NCBI RefSeq assembly: GCF_027921845.1
Contig: NZ_BSEN01000015.1
Span: forward strand, 927,907-991,906
DNA: 64,000 nucleotides
Reading direction: 5' to 3'
Source of the DNA: Leifsonia poae
GTDB taxonomy: Bacteria > Actinomycetota > Actinomycetes > Actinomycetales > Microbacteriaceae
Below are positions 16,055 through 27,773 of this stretch, one piece after another (the first letter of the stretch is position 1; the number at the start of each line of letters is the position of its first letter). The notes beneath the pieces are model-generated. The model searched no databases and was not told the DNA's origin. It saw only the letters and a program-made list of their open reading frames with translations. A program made the position numbers and the translations under genes.

Positions 16055-17243
16055 ACACACCGTCATCACCACCAGAGACGACTATCTAGCCGCGGTCGAC
16101 GCGATCGCAGCGGGGAACGGCCCCATCGCCGTCGACGCCGAGCGCGCCTCCGGCTTCCGGTACTCGCAGCGCGCCTACCTCATCCAGGTGTTCCGGCGCG
16201 GCGCGGGCACGTTCCTGTTCGATCCGCCGGCGGTCGGCCGCTTCGACGAGCTGAACGCCGCCATCGCCGACGAGGAATGGGTGCTGCACGCCGCGACCCA
16301 GGACCTCACCTGCCTGCGCGAGGTCGGCCTCGACCCCCACACCATCTTCGACACCGAACTGGCGGCCCGCCTGCTCGGGATGCCCCGCGTCGGTCTCGGG
16401 ACCGTGGTGGAGGAGCTGCTCGGCATCCACCTGGCCAAAGAACACTCGGCCGCCGACTGGTCGACCAGACCGCTGCCGGAGCCGTGGCTCGTCTACGCCG
16501 CCCTCGACGTCGAGCTCCTGCCCGACCTCCGCGACGCGATCGCCGCCCTGCTCGACGAGGCGGGCAAGACGGAGATCGCCCAGGAGGAGTTCGCCGACGA
16601 ACTCGCGCGCGACCTCAAGCCCGTGCGCGCCGAGCCGTGGCGTCGGCTGTCTGGCATCCACTCGGTGCGCGGCATCCGCAACCTCGCCGTCGCCCGCGAG
16701 CTCTGGCTGAGCCGCGACGAGCTGGCGCGCGAGATCGACACCGCTCCCGGGCGCCTCGTGCCGGATGCCTCACTGACCGCCGCCGCTAAGGCGATGCCGG
16801 AGACCAAGCGCGCCCTCGCGGGCCTGCGCGAGTTCAACGGACGCGCGAGCCGCACCGAGATCGACCGCTGGTGGGCCGCCATCGAGGCAGGCCGCACGAC
16901 GACCGACCTACCGGTCATGCGCGGCAACGGCGACACCCTCCCGCCCCCGCGTGCCTGGGCCGATCGCAACCCCGCGGCGGATGCCCGTCTCAAGGCCGCA
17001 CGCGCCGCCGTCACCGCACTGTCGGAGGAGCGCGCGATCCCGGTCGAGAACCTGCTCACTCCGGAGACTCTGCGCCGGGTCGCGTGGGCTCCTCCGGCCG
17101 AGATCACCGCCGAGTCCGTCGGCTCCGCGCTGGCCGACTGGGGCGCACGACCGTGGCAGATTGAGGCAACCTCACAGATCATCGCCCAGGCGTTTGTGGA
17201 AGCCCACCAAAACGCGGCCGACACCGCCGAATCGGATTCGTAG
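16047..17243 (+). CDS. ribonuclease D / HRDC domain-containing 3'-5' exonuclease
   Basis: A 398-residue protein with an N-terminal DEDD exonuclease domain (residues of about 5-180) and a C-terminal HRDC region. The metal-binding acidic residues are in VDAERASG, HAATQDLTCL, FDTELAARLLG and the YAALDVELLPDL motif of the DEDDy type. The third position of the first motif is Glu in VDAE, as expected. RNase D trims tRNA and other structured RNA 3' ends. It starts at GTG within the last codons of the DUF3000 gene, so translation is coupled. The last 80 residues are less conserved. Confidence 0.9.
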   Translation: MAEHTVITTRDDYLAAVDAIAAGNGPIAVDAERASGFRYSQRAYLIQVFRRGAGTFLFDPPAVGRFDELNAAIADEEWVLHAATQDLTCLREVGLDPHTIFDTELAARLLGMPRVGLGTVVEELLGIHLAKEHSAADWSTRPLPEPWLVYAALDVELLPDLRDAIAALLDEAGKTEIAQEEFADELARDLKPVRAEPWRRLSGIHSVRGIRNLAVARELWLSRDELAREIDTAPGRLVPDASLTAAAKAMPETKRALAGLREFNGRASRTEIDRWWAAIEAGRTTTDLPVMRGNGDTLPPPRAWADRNPAADARLKAARAAVTALSEERAIPVENLLTPETLRRVAWAPPAEITAESVGSALADWGARPWQIEATSQIIAQAFVEAHQNAADTAESDS

Positions 17244-17315
17244 AAAGAATCAAACGATTCTCGCCGCTCCGGGGCCCTCTTTAGGATCGATGCAGACCTG
17301 AAAGTGGGAGGCATT

Positions 17316-18521
17316 GTGGCCGATAGAGCTGATGTCGTCTTCGTCGACGGAGTACGCACTCCGTTCGGGCGAGCCGGCGAAAAAGGGCAGTACTGGAACA
17401 CTCGCGCAGACGATCTAGTGGTCAAGGCCATGATCGAGCTGCTCGAGCGCAACCCGAACGTGCCCAAAGACCGTATCGATGACGTGGCCATCGCCGCGAC
17501 GACCCAGCAGGGCGACCAGGGTCTGACCCTCGGCCGCACGGCCGCGCTGCTCGCCGGCCTGCCCAAGTCCGTGCCCGGCTTTGCCATCGACCGGATGTGC
17601 GCCGGCGCCATGACGAGCGTCACGACTCTCGGCTCCGGTATCGCATTCGGCGCGTACGACCTGGCGATCGCCGGCGGCGTCGAGCACATGGGACGCCACC
17701 CGATGGGCTTCGGCGCCGACCCCAACCCGCGCTTCCTTTCGGAGCGCCTGGTCGGCGAGGACGCGCTCAACATGGGTATGACGGCCGAGCGCATCCACGA
17801 CCGGTTCCCTGCTCTCACCAAGGAGCGCAGCGACCGCTTCGCCATGCGCAGCCAGCAGAAGACCGCCGCGGCCTACGCCGCCGGCAAGATCCAGCCCGAC
17901 CTCGTGCCGGTCGCCATCCGCTCCGAGAGCGGCTGGGGCCTCGCCACGCAGGACGAAGGCATGCGTCCCGAGACGAACATGGAGTCGCTCGCCACGCTGC
18001 GCACCCCGTTCCGTCCGCACGGCCGCGTGAGCGCCGGAAACTCGTCGCCTCTCACCGACGGCGCGACCGCGAGCCTCCTGGCCTCCGGAGACGCGGTCAA
18101 GGAGTTCGGTCTGCAGCCGAAGATGCGCATGGTGAGCTTCGCGTTCGCGGGCGTCGAGCCCGAGATCATGGGCATCGGCCCCGTGCCGTCCACAGAGAAG
18201 GCGCTGCGCAAGGCGGGCCTGACCATCGATGACATCGGCCTGTTCGAGCTCAACGAGGCGTTCGCCATCCAGGTGCTCTCGCTGCTCGATCACTTCGGCA
18301 TCGACGACGAGGACGACCGCGTCAACAAGTGGGGCGGCGCCATCGCCGTCGGCCACCCGCTCGCCGCGAGCGGCGTGCGCCTGATGATCCAGCTCGCCCG
18401 CCAGTTCGAGGAGCACCCGGAGGTGCGCTACGGCCTCACCGCGATGTGCGTCGGCCTCGGCCAGGGCGGCAGCGTCATCTGGGAGAACCCTCACTACAAC
18501 AAGCGCGCCCGGAAGGCCTGA
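17316..18521 (+). CDS. fadA: acetyl-CoA C-acyltransferase (3-ketoacyl-CoA thiolase)
   Basis: A 401-residue thiolase. The acyl-carrying Cys95 is in DRMCAGAM, the histidine in WGGAIAVGHPLAASG and the second cysteine in AMCVGLGQGG. It catalyses the last step of beta-oxidation, cleaving 3-ketoacyl-CoA with CoA. The start at GTG 17316 has GGGAGG seven bases upstream; an in-frame GTG four codons earlier overlaps that box and is unlikely. A TAGGAT -10 candidate is at 17282-17287. It is followed after three bases by the multifunctional FadB subunit, so the two form a FadBA complex operon. Confidence 0.95.
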   Translation: MADRADVVFVDGVRTPFGRAGEKGQYWNTRADDLVVKAMIELLERNPNVPKDRIDDVAIAATTQQGDQGLTLGRTAALLAGLPKSVPGFAIDRMCAGAMTSVTTLGSGIAFGAYDLAIAGGVEHMGRHPMGFGADPNPRFLSERLVGEDALNMGMTAERIHDRFPALTKERSDRFAMRSQQKTAAAYAAGKIQPDLVPVAIRSESGWGLATQDEGMRPETNMESLATLRTPFRPHGRVSAGNSSPLTDGATASLLASGDAVKEFGLQPKMRMVSFAFAGVEPEIMGIGPVPSTEKALRKAGLTIDDIGLFELNEAFAIQVLSLLDHFGIDDEDDRVNKWGGAIAVGHPLAASGVRLMIQLARQFEEHPEVRYGLTAMCVGLGQGGSVIWENPHYNKRARKA

Positions 18522-18524
18522 CAC

Positions 18525-20663
18525 GTGACCGACTACTCCACCATCGACTTCAGCCCGCTCGTCGACCTGACCAGCGACGAGGTCGTCACCCACTCGTTCG
18601 TGAAGGACATCCCGCTGAAGAGCGGCAAGACCCTCGCGCTCGTCACCCTCGACAACGGGCGCGACCACACGCGCCCGAACACGATGGGACCGGCGACGCT
18701 GCTCGAGCTCGGCAAAACCTTCGACGAGCTGACCGAGCGGGCATCGCGAGGCGAGATCGATGCGGTCGCCGTCACCGGCAAGCCGTTCATCCTGGCCGCC
18801 GGGGCCGACCTCAGCCGCGTGGGCGACATCCCGAGCGTCGAGGTCGCGAAGCTGCTCCCCCAGCTCGGCCACTACGTGCTCGGCAAGCAGGCCGCCTTCG
18901 GCGTCCCGTCGTTCGTGTTCACCAACGGCCTGGCCCTCGGCGGCGGCGTGGAGATCGGCCTCAACGCCGACTACCGCACCATCGACCGGTCGGCCGCAGC
19001 CTTCGCCCTGCCCGAGGTCTTCCTCGGCCTCATCCCGGGCTGGGGCGGCGCGTACATCCTGCCCAACCTCATCGGCATCGAGAACGCCCTCAAGGTGATC
19101 GTCGAGAACCCGCTCAAGCAGAACCGGATGCTCAAGCCGCAGGACGTCTTCGACCTGGGCATCGCCGACGCGATCTTCGATTCGGCGAACTTCCTCGAGG
19201 ACTCCCTGGCGTGGGCCGACAAGGTGCTGACCGGCGAGCTCACGGTGAAGCGACCGAACGTGCCGGGCAAGGTCGAGCGGATGGTCAAGTGGGACGCCGC
19301 TATCGGCATCGCCCGCAAGATGCTCGAGAGCCGCATCGGCACCGTTCCGAAGTCGCCGTACGCGGCGCTCGACCTGCTGAAGGCGGCCAAGTCCGGCACC
19401 AAGGAGGAGGGCTTCGCCCGCGAGGACGACGTTCTCGCCGAGCTCATCTCCGGTGACCAGTTCCAGGCGAGCATCTACGCGTTCAACCTTGTGCAGAAGC
19501 GCGCGAAGCGTCCCGCCGGCGCACCCGACCGGAAGGTAGCCAAGAAGGTCACCAAGGTCGGCGTGATCGGCGCCGGCTACATGGCCAGCCAGTTCGCACT
19601 GCTCTTCGTGCGCCGCCTGCGGGTGCCGGTCGTCATCACCGACCTCGACCAGGCGCACGTCGACAAGGGCGTCGCCTACATCCACGACGAGATCGGCAAG
19701 CTGCAGGAGAAGGGGCGCATCTCACCGGATGAGGGCAACCGGCTGCGCGCGCTGGTCACGGGCACGACCGACAAGTCGCTGTTCGCCGACGCGGACTGGG
19801 TCATCGAGGCCGTGTTCGAGGAGCTCTCCGTGAAGCAGGACGTCTTCGAGGAGATCGAGCAGTACATCTCCGACGACGCTGTGCTCGCGACCAACACCTC
19901 CTCCCTCTCGGTCGAGCAGATCGGCGCCAAGCTGAAGCACCCGGAGCGCCTCGTCGGCTTCCACTTCTTCACGCCGGTCGCCGTGATGCCCCTCATCGAG
20001 GTCGTCAACACCCCGAACACCGACGAGGCGACCCTGTCGACCGCGATGGTGACGGCGGCTGCCCTCAAGAAGAACGCGGTCATCACCGCCGACACCCCCG
20101 GGTTCGTGGTCAACCGCGTGCTGGCCAAGGTGCTCGGCGAGGCGATGCACGCGGTCGACGACGGCACCTCGTTCGAGACGGTCGACAAGGCGTTCGCGCC
20201 GCTCGGCCTGCCGATGCCGCCGTCGGCCCTGCTCGACCTGGTCGGGCTCAAGGTCGGCGCGCACGTGCTCGACACGCACCACGCCGCCTTCCCCGACCGG
20301 TTCTACCGCAGTGAGAATCTGCACAAGCTGGCCGAATACGGCACCCTGCTCGAGAAGGACTCGAAGGGCAAGATCAAGGGCGTCGACAAGCAGGCGGCCA
20401 AGATCATCGCGGGCGGCACGAACCCGTGGTCGGAGGAGGAGATCCTCCGCCGGCTCGAAGACGGGCTGGCCGACGAGATCCACCGGATGCTCGTGGACGA
20501 CACGGTCGTCGCGGCACCGGAGGACATCGACCTCTGCATGATCCTCGGCGCCGGCTTCCCATTCCAGATGGGCGGCATCACCCCGTACCTCGATCGCGTC
20601 GGGGCGTCGGAGCGCGTCTTCGGAGACACGTTCCACCACCCGCCCGTGAAGGGCGTCGCCTAG
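18525..20663 (+). CDS. fadB: FadB-type multifunctional beta-oxidation protein (enoyl-CoA hydratase / 3-hydroxyacyl-CoA dehydrogenase)
   Basis: A 712-residue two-part enzyme. Residues of about 30-290 are the crotonase domain (TLDNG, AGADLSRVGD, GLALGGGVEIGLNADYRT, PEVFLGLIPGWGGAYILP). From about 335 comes the dehydrogenase with the NAD fold GVIGAGYMASQFALLF, NTSSLSVEQI and the catalytic HFFTPVAVMPLIEVV, then a C-terminal dimerisation domain. It converts enoyl-CoA to 3-ketoacyl-CoA for the thiolase encoded just upstream. The GTG start has GGAAGG upstream within the end of fadA. The gene ends in a bidirectional hairpin facing a TetR gene. Confidence 0.94.
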   Translation: MTDYSTIDFSPLVDLTSDEVVTHSFVKDIPLKSGKTLALVTLDNGRDHTRPNTMGPATLLELGKTFDELTERASRGEIDAVAVTGKPFILAAGADLSRVGDIPSVEVAKLLPQLGHYVLGKQAAFGVPSFVFTNGLALGGGVEIGLNADYRTIDRSAAAFALPEVFLGLIPGWGGAYILPNLIGIENALKVIVENPLKQNRMLKPQDVFDLGIADAIFDSANFLEDSLAWADKVLTGELTVKRPNVPGKVERMVKWDAAIGIARKMLESRIGTVPKSPYAALDLLKAAKSGTKEEGFAREDDVLAELISGDQFQASIYAFNLVQKRAKRPAGAPDRKVAKKVTKVGVIGAGYMASQFALLFVRRLRVPVVITDLDQAHVDKGVAYIHDEIGKLQEKGRISPDEGNRLRALVTGTTDKSLFADADWVIEAVFEELSVKQDVFEEIEQYISDDAVLATNTSSLSVEQIGAKLKHPERLVGFHFFTPVAVMPLIEVVNTPNTDEATLSTAMVTAAALKKNAVITADTPGFVVNRVLAKVLGEAMHAVDDGTSFETVDKAFAPLGLPMPPSALLDLVGLKVGAHVLDTHHAAFPDRFYRSENLHKLAEYGTLLEKDSKGKIKGVDKQAAKIIAGGTNPWSEEEILRRLEDGLADEIHRMLVDDTVVAAPEDIDLCMILGAGFPFQMGGITPYLDRVGASERVFGDTFHHPPVKGVA

Positions 20664-20681
20664 GCGGCACGCGGTTCCCTT

Positions 20682-20715
20682 CGAAGGGGCGGATGCTCAG
20701 GCATCCGCCCCTTCG
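20682..20715. terminator. bidirectional hairpin between fadB and the TetR gene
   Basis: Perfect 15-base arms (CGAAGGGGCGGATGC and its complement) around a TCAG loop. The loop contains the TetR stop codon, so the hairpin serves convergent transcripts. No T-run. Confidence 0.7.
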
Positions 20716-21350
20716 TCGTCTGCGCTCACGATCACGAGGTCGAGGTAGGCGCGCAGCGCGTCGGCCGCGTGGATGCGGTCGGGGGCGTACAGCCACTGCA
20801 GCTGGATGCCCTCCCACAGCGCGACGACGCTGGCCGCTGCCATCGCCGGGTCGACACCGCTGCGCAGCCGGCCCTGCCTGCGCACCTCCTCGAATTCCGC
20901 CGTGTACCCGGCGCGCAACGAGTCGTAGCGGCGCAGGAAGAACTCGCGCCCCGGATGCCCGTCTGTGACGCCCTCGGCCGAGAGCACGCTGTACAGCGCG
21001 ATCAGCCCGGGGATGCGCTCGTTCGCGGCGGCCCGCGCCACCATGGCCGCGTCGAACGGCACGGCGGCGTTCTCGTCGGCGTTTTCGGCGGTGTCGGCGG
21101 CGGCCGTCTCGGCTGCAGGGGTCTCGTCGCGCCGCTCCAGCACCGCGAGCAGCAGTTCCTCCTTGCTGGCGAAATGGTGCTGCAGGTTCGAGAGGCTGAT
21201 GCCCGCCGCCCCGGCGATCTCGCGGAGCGAGCTGGCCTGGTAGCCGCGCGTGGAGAACATCCGGTACGCCTCATCGACGATCTGGCGCCGCCGTTCGGCG
21301 CTCTTCGCGTAAGGTCCGCGTGCTCGGCCCGCGGGGCTGTCGGTGTCCAT
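20697..21350 (-). CDS. TetR/AcrR family transcriptional regulator
   Basis: A 217-residue regulator. The N-terminal helix-turn-helix is in residues of about 15-60 (RRQIVDEAYRMFSTRGYQASSLREIAGAAGISLSNLQHHFASKEELL). The ligand domain is variable, with an Ala-rich insert around residues 78-95. It diverges from the beta-galactosidase gene with an 86-base gap that holds an inverted repeat, so it may repress lacZ and itself; it is also convergent with fadB, and a role in lipid metabolism cannot be excluded. A leaderless TAATTT promoter precedes its ATG. The ligand is unknown. Confidence 0.9.
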   Translation of the reverse strand: MDTDSPAGRARGPYAKSAERRRQIVDEAYRMFSTRGYQASSLREIAGAAGISLSNLQHHFASKEELLLAVLERRDETPAAETAAADTAENADENAAVPFDAAMVARAAANERIPGLIALYSVLSAEGVTDGHPGREFFLRRYDSLRAGYTAEFEEVRRQGRLRSGVDPAMAAASVVALWEGIQLQWLYAPDRIHAADALRAYLDLVIVSADDEGADA

Positions 21351-21356
21351 CTCTCT

Positions 21357-21362
21357 AAATTA
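21357..21362 (-). promoter_or_regulatory. -10 element, leaderless promoter of the TetR gene
   Basis: TAATTT on the minus strand, six bases before the ATG at 21350 and just downstream of the candidate operator. Confidence 0.5.
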
Positions 21363-21366
21363 GGTC

Positions 21367-21385
21367 ATCCGATCGGTTTTCGGAT
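21367..21385. promoter_or_regulatory. candidate TetR operator in the TetR-lacZ gap
   Basis: ATCCGA and TCGGAT arms separated by seven bases, five bases upstream of the regulator's own -10 element and about 50 bases before lacZ. The size (19 bases) and position fit autoregulation and control of the divergent gene. Confidence 0.45.
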
Positions 21386-21421
21386 AGCGTCGACTCCACG
21401 AACCCTCGCACGACGCCGTGA

Positions 21422-24433
<3,012 letters not shown>

Positions 24434-24442
24434 CTCTCTTTT

Positions 24443-24505
24443 CGTTGAGGGGCGGCGAACGCACCGAAACACGCCGGTGGAACCTGCGTTAGCCGCCCCT
24501 CAACG
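24443..24505. repeat. long imperfect hairpin repeat (lacZ/AKR convergent gap)
   Basis: Arms of 14 bases (CGTTGAGGGGCGGC) plus, after one mismatch, six more (AACGCA) enclose a 21-base loop at 24464-24484. It lies between two convergent stop codons and may end both transcripts. The loop contains ACACGCCGG, shared with the 21-base loop of the hairpin at 42939-43011. Confidence 0.7.
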
Positions 24506-24552
24506 AGACCGAGCCCTCCGAGACCGAGCCCGACGAGACCGGCCGTGCGGAG

Positions 24553-25541
<989 letters not shown>

Positions 25542-25545
<4 letters not shown>

Positions 25546-25937
25546 GCGGTTACCTTTTCTTGATAGAGGCCGATCTTGTAGTCGATGGCGGCGAGACTCG
25601 CCGTCATCTCCTCGAGCTGGCGCACCACGTTCATCCGGTGGATGAGCAGGAGTTCGAGCCGGTCTGCGACGCTGTCGTCACCGCGGCGGGCGAGCTCGAC
25701 GTATTCGCGCATCTTGGCGATGGGCATCGAGGTCAGCCGCAGCTTGGTGAGGAAGATCACCCAGTTCACGTCGGCCTCCGTGTAGCGCCGGTGCGTCGAC
25801 GATGCGCGATCGACGGGCGCGAACATCAGCCCCTCGCGCTCGTAGTAGCGCAGCGTGTGCGTCGAGAGACCCGTGCGGGCCGCGACGCCGGAGATCGACA
25901 GTGTGCCGGTGAGCGCCGTCTCGGAAGATTCGGTCAT
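25542..25937 (-). CDS. MerR family transcriptional regulator
   Basis: A 131-residue MerR protein. The winged helix-turn-helix is at residues of about 13-80 ([41 protein letters not shown]), followed by a dimerisation coiled coil ([27 protein letters not shown]). No cysteine pair for metal binding is present, so it probably senses an organic or carbonyl signal, in keeping with the aldo/keto reductase it is co-transcribed with. The start at 25937 is fixed by the promoter at 25945-25975; longer open frames upstream would run through that operator. Confidence 0.92.
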
Positions 25938-25944
25938 ACGAGCC

Positions 25945-25975
25945 ACGATAAGACTTAGAGCGCACTCTAAGTCAA
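25945..25975 (-). promoter_or_regulatory. MerR-type promoter/operator with 19-base spacer
   Basis: On the minus strand: -35 TTGACT, a 19-base spacer and -10 TATCGT, then seven bases to the MerR ATG. The spacer is filled by a palindrome with nine-base arms (GACTTAGAG / CTCTAAGTC, 25952-25960 and 25965-25973). An overlong spacer carrying the operator is the defining design of MerR-activated promoters. Confidence 0.85.
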
Positions 25976-26030
25976 TTGCGGGCTTAGTCTGGGAGAACGG
26001 AGCCACCGCGGCGCCCACGAGGGAGCCATC

Positions 26031-27203
26031 ATGTCGGCCGATTCCATTCTTTCCGTCCCGCTCACGCTCGGCGTGCTCGCGACCTCCGCGAAACCGGATG
26101 AGCGGCGACTGCCACTGCACCCGGCTCGCCTCGACCGCATCCCGGCCGAACTGCGTGAGCGGATCGTGCTCGAGAGCGGCTACGGCTCGCGGTTCGGCGT
26201 CGACGACGACGACCTACGTCCGCTGGTGGGCCGGATCGCCTCGCGCGCCGAGGTCATCGCCTCCGCCGACGTCGTGCTGCTGCCCAAGCCGCAGCCCTCC
26301 GACCTCGACGACCTGCGCGACGGCCAGGTGCTGTGGGGCTGGCCGCACTGCGTTCAGGACCGCGAGATCACGCAGCGCGCCATCGACAAGCACCTCACGC
26401 TGATCGCGTTCGAGGCGATGAACCACTGGACCAGCAAGGGGAACTTCGCCCTGCACGTGTTCCATGTGAACAACGAGCTCGCCGGCTACTGCTCGGTCGT
26501 GCACGCTCTCGGGCTCGTCGGCCGCACCGGCGACTACGGGCGGCGGCTGAACGCGATCGTCATCGGCTTCGGGGCCACGGCGCGCGGAGCGGTCACGGCC
26601 CTCAACGCGCATGGCGTCCACGACGTGCAGGTGCTGACCAACCGCGAGGTCGCGGCCGTCGGCTCCCCCATCCACTCCGTCCGGATCGTTCAGTTCGACC
26701 ACGACGACGACGCGCCCCACCTCAGTCACGTGATCACCGATCACGGACGCGTCCCGCTCGCGCCGTTCCTGGCCGAGGCCGACATCGTGGTGAACTGCAC
26801 GCTCCAGGATCCGAACGCGCCGCTCACCTACCTGCAGGAGTCCGACCTCGCCGCCTTCACGCCGGGCAGTCTGATCGTCGACGTCTCGTGCGACGAGGGG
26901 ATGGGGTTCAGCTGGGCACGGTCGACCACCTTCGACGACCCCATCTTCGAGGTCGGTGACCACGTGCAGTACTACGCCGTCGACCACAGCCCCTCGTACC
27001 TGTGGGACTCGGCGACCTGGGAGATCGGCGAGGCGCTCACACCGTTCCTCGAGGTCGTGATGGGCGGGCCCGAGGCGTGGCAGGCCGACCCGACCATCCG
27101 GCGCGCGATCGAGATCCAGGACGGCCTGATCGTGAATCCGGCCATCCTCACCTTCCAGAATCGCGAGCCGCTGCCGCCGTACCGGGATGTCCTCCGTCGC
27201 TGA
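26031..27203 (+). CDS. alanine dehydrogenase/PNT-family enzyme, N5-(carboxyethyl)ornithine synthase-like
   Basis: A 390-residue NAD(P)-dependent dehydrogenase of the alanine dehydrogenase/transhydrogenase superfamily. The N-terminal substrate domain has KPDERRLPLHPARLDRIP and ESGYGSRFGVDDDDL, a lysine-containing LLPKPQ segment, and the cofactor domain begins with IVIGFGATARGAV. The pattern is closest to N5-(carboxyethyl)ornithine synthase and related opine-type enzymes rather than to true alanine dehydrogenase, which has a GGGVxG motif. A GGGAG box precedes the ATG. It diverges from the MerR operon. The substrate, probably an amino acid plus a 2-oxo acid, is uncertain. Confidence 0.7.
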   Translation: MSADSILSVPLTLGVLATSAKPDERRLPLHPARLDRIPAELRERIVLESGYGSRFGVDDDDLRPLVGRIASRAEVIASADVVLLPKPQPSDLDDLRDGQVLWGWPHCVQDREITQRAIDKHLTLIAFEAMNHWTSKGNFALHVFHVNNELAGYCSVVHALGLVGRTGDYGRRLNAIVIGFGATARGAVTALNAHGVHDVQVLTNREVAAVGSPIHSVRIVQFDHDDDAPHLSHVITDHGRVPLAPFLAEADIVVNCTLQDPNAPLTYLQESDLAAFTPGSLIVDVSCDEGMGFSWARSTTFDDPIFEVGDHVQYYAVDHSPSYLWDSATWEIGEALTPFLEVVMGGPEAWQADPTIRRAIEIQDGLIVNPAILTFQNREPLPPYRDVLRR

Positions 27204-27209
27204 TACCGT
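27204..27209 (+). promoter_or_regulatory. -10 element, leaderless promoter of the DHFR-family gene
   Basis: TACCGT, overlapping the stop region of the preceding gene and six bases before the ATG at 27216. Confidence 0.4.
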
Positions 27210-27215
27210 CGCGGC

Positions 27216-27752
27216 ATGGCTCTCACCCAGTACTACGTCGCCTCGTCCATCGACGGCTTCATCGCCGACTCCTCCGACCGCATCGACTGGCTGCTGCAGT
27301 TCGGGTTCGAGGCGTTCGACGAGCACTATCAGCGCTTCCTCTCCGGCATCGGCGCCATCGTGATGGGTGCGGCGACGTACGACTTCCTGCTCGCCGATCC
27401 GTCTCTCCAGTGGCCGTACGCGGGCATCCCGACCTGGGTGGTCACGCACCGCTCGCTCCCGGTGGTCGAGGGCGCCGACATCACCTTCTTCGAGGGCGAC
27501 CTGGCGCAGCTCGATACCGAGCTACGCGACACCGCCGGCGATCGTGACGTGTGGGTGGTCGGCGGCGGTTCGATCGCCGCTCAGTTCGCCGACGCGGGGC
27601 TCCTCGATGAGCTGCACGTCACCTACATGCCGGTGCTGGTGGGGTCGGGCAAGCCGCTGCTGCCCGTCTCCGAGGTGAGCCGCCCGCTCGAGCTGCTGCG
27701 CACCACGCCGTTCACCGGCGGGGCGATCGAGCACGTCTACCGGGTCGCCTGA
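27216..27752 (+). CDS. dihydrofolate reductase family protein (RibD C-terminal-like)
   Basis: A 178-residue protein of the RibD-C/DHFR-like reductase family (YwjB type). Typical features are YVASSIDGFIADSSDRIDWL at the start, GAIVMGAATYDFL, and the nucleotide-binding loop DVWVVGGGSIAAQFADAGLLDELHV. Such stand-alone proteins bind NADPH and a pterin or flavin-like substrate, but their role is seldom known; they are not the essential folate enzyme. It follows the PNT-family gene by 12 bases and could be co-transcribed, although a promoter element of its own is visible. Confidence 0.88.
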   Translation: MALTQYYVASSIDGFIADSSDRIDWLLQFGFEAFDEHYQRFLSGIGAIVMGAATYDFLLADPSLQWPYAGIPTWVVTHRSLPVVEGADITFFEGDLAQLDTELRDTAGDRDVWVVGGGSIAAQFADAGLLDELHVTYMPVLVGSGKPLLPVSEVSRPLELLRTTPFTGGAIEHVYRVA

Positions 27753-27773
27753 CCCGACGAGCGCTCGCGGCGG

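Noticed and set aside
17415..19685. Long antisense frame over fadA and fadB
   Set aside because: Crosses two genuine genes; composition is typical of a reverse-complement shadow.
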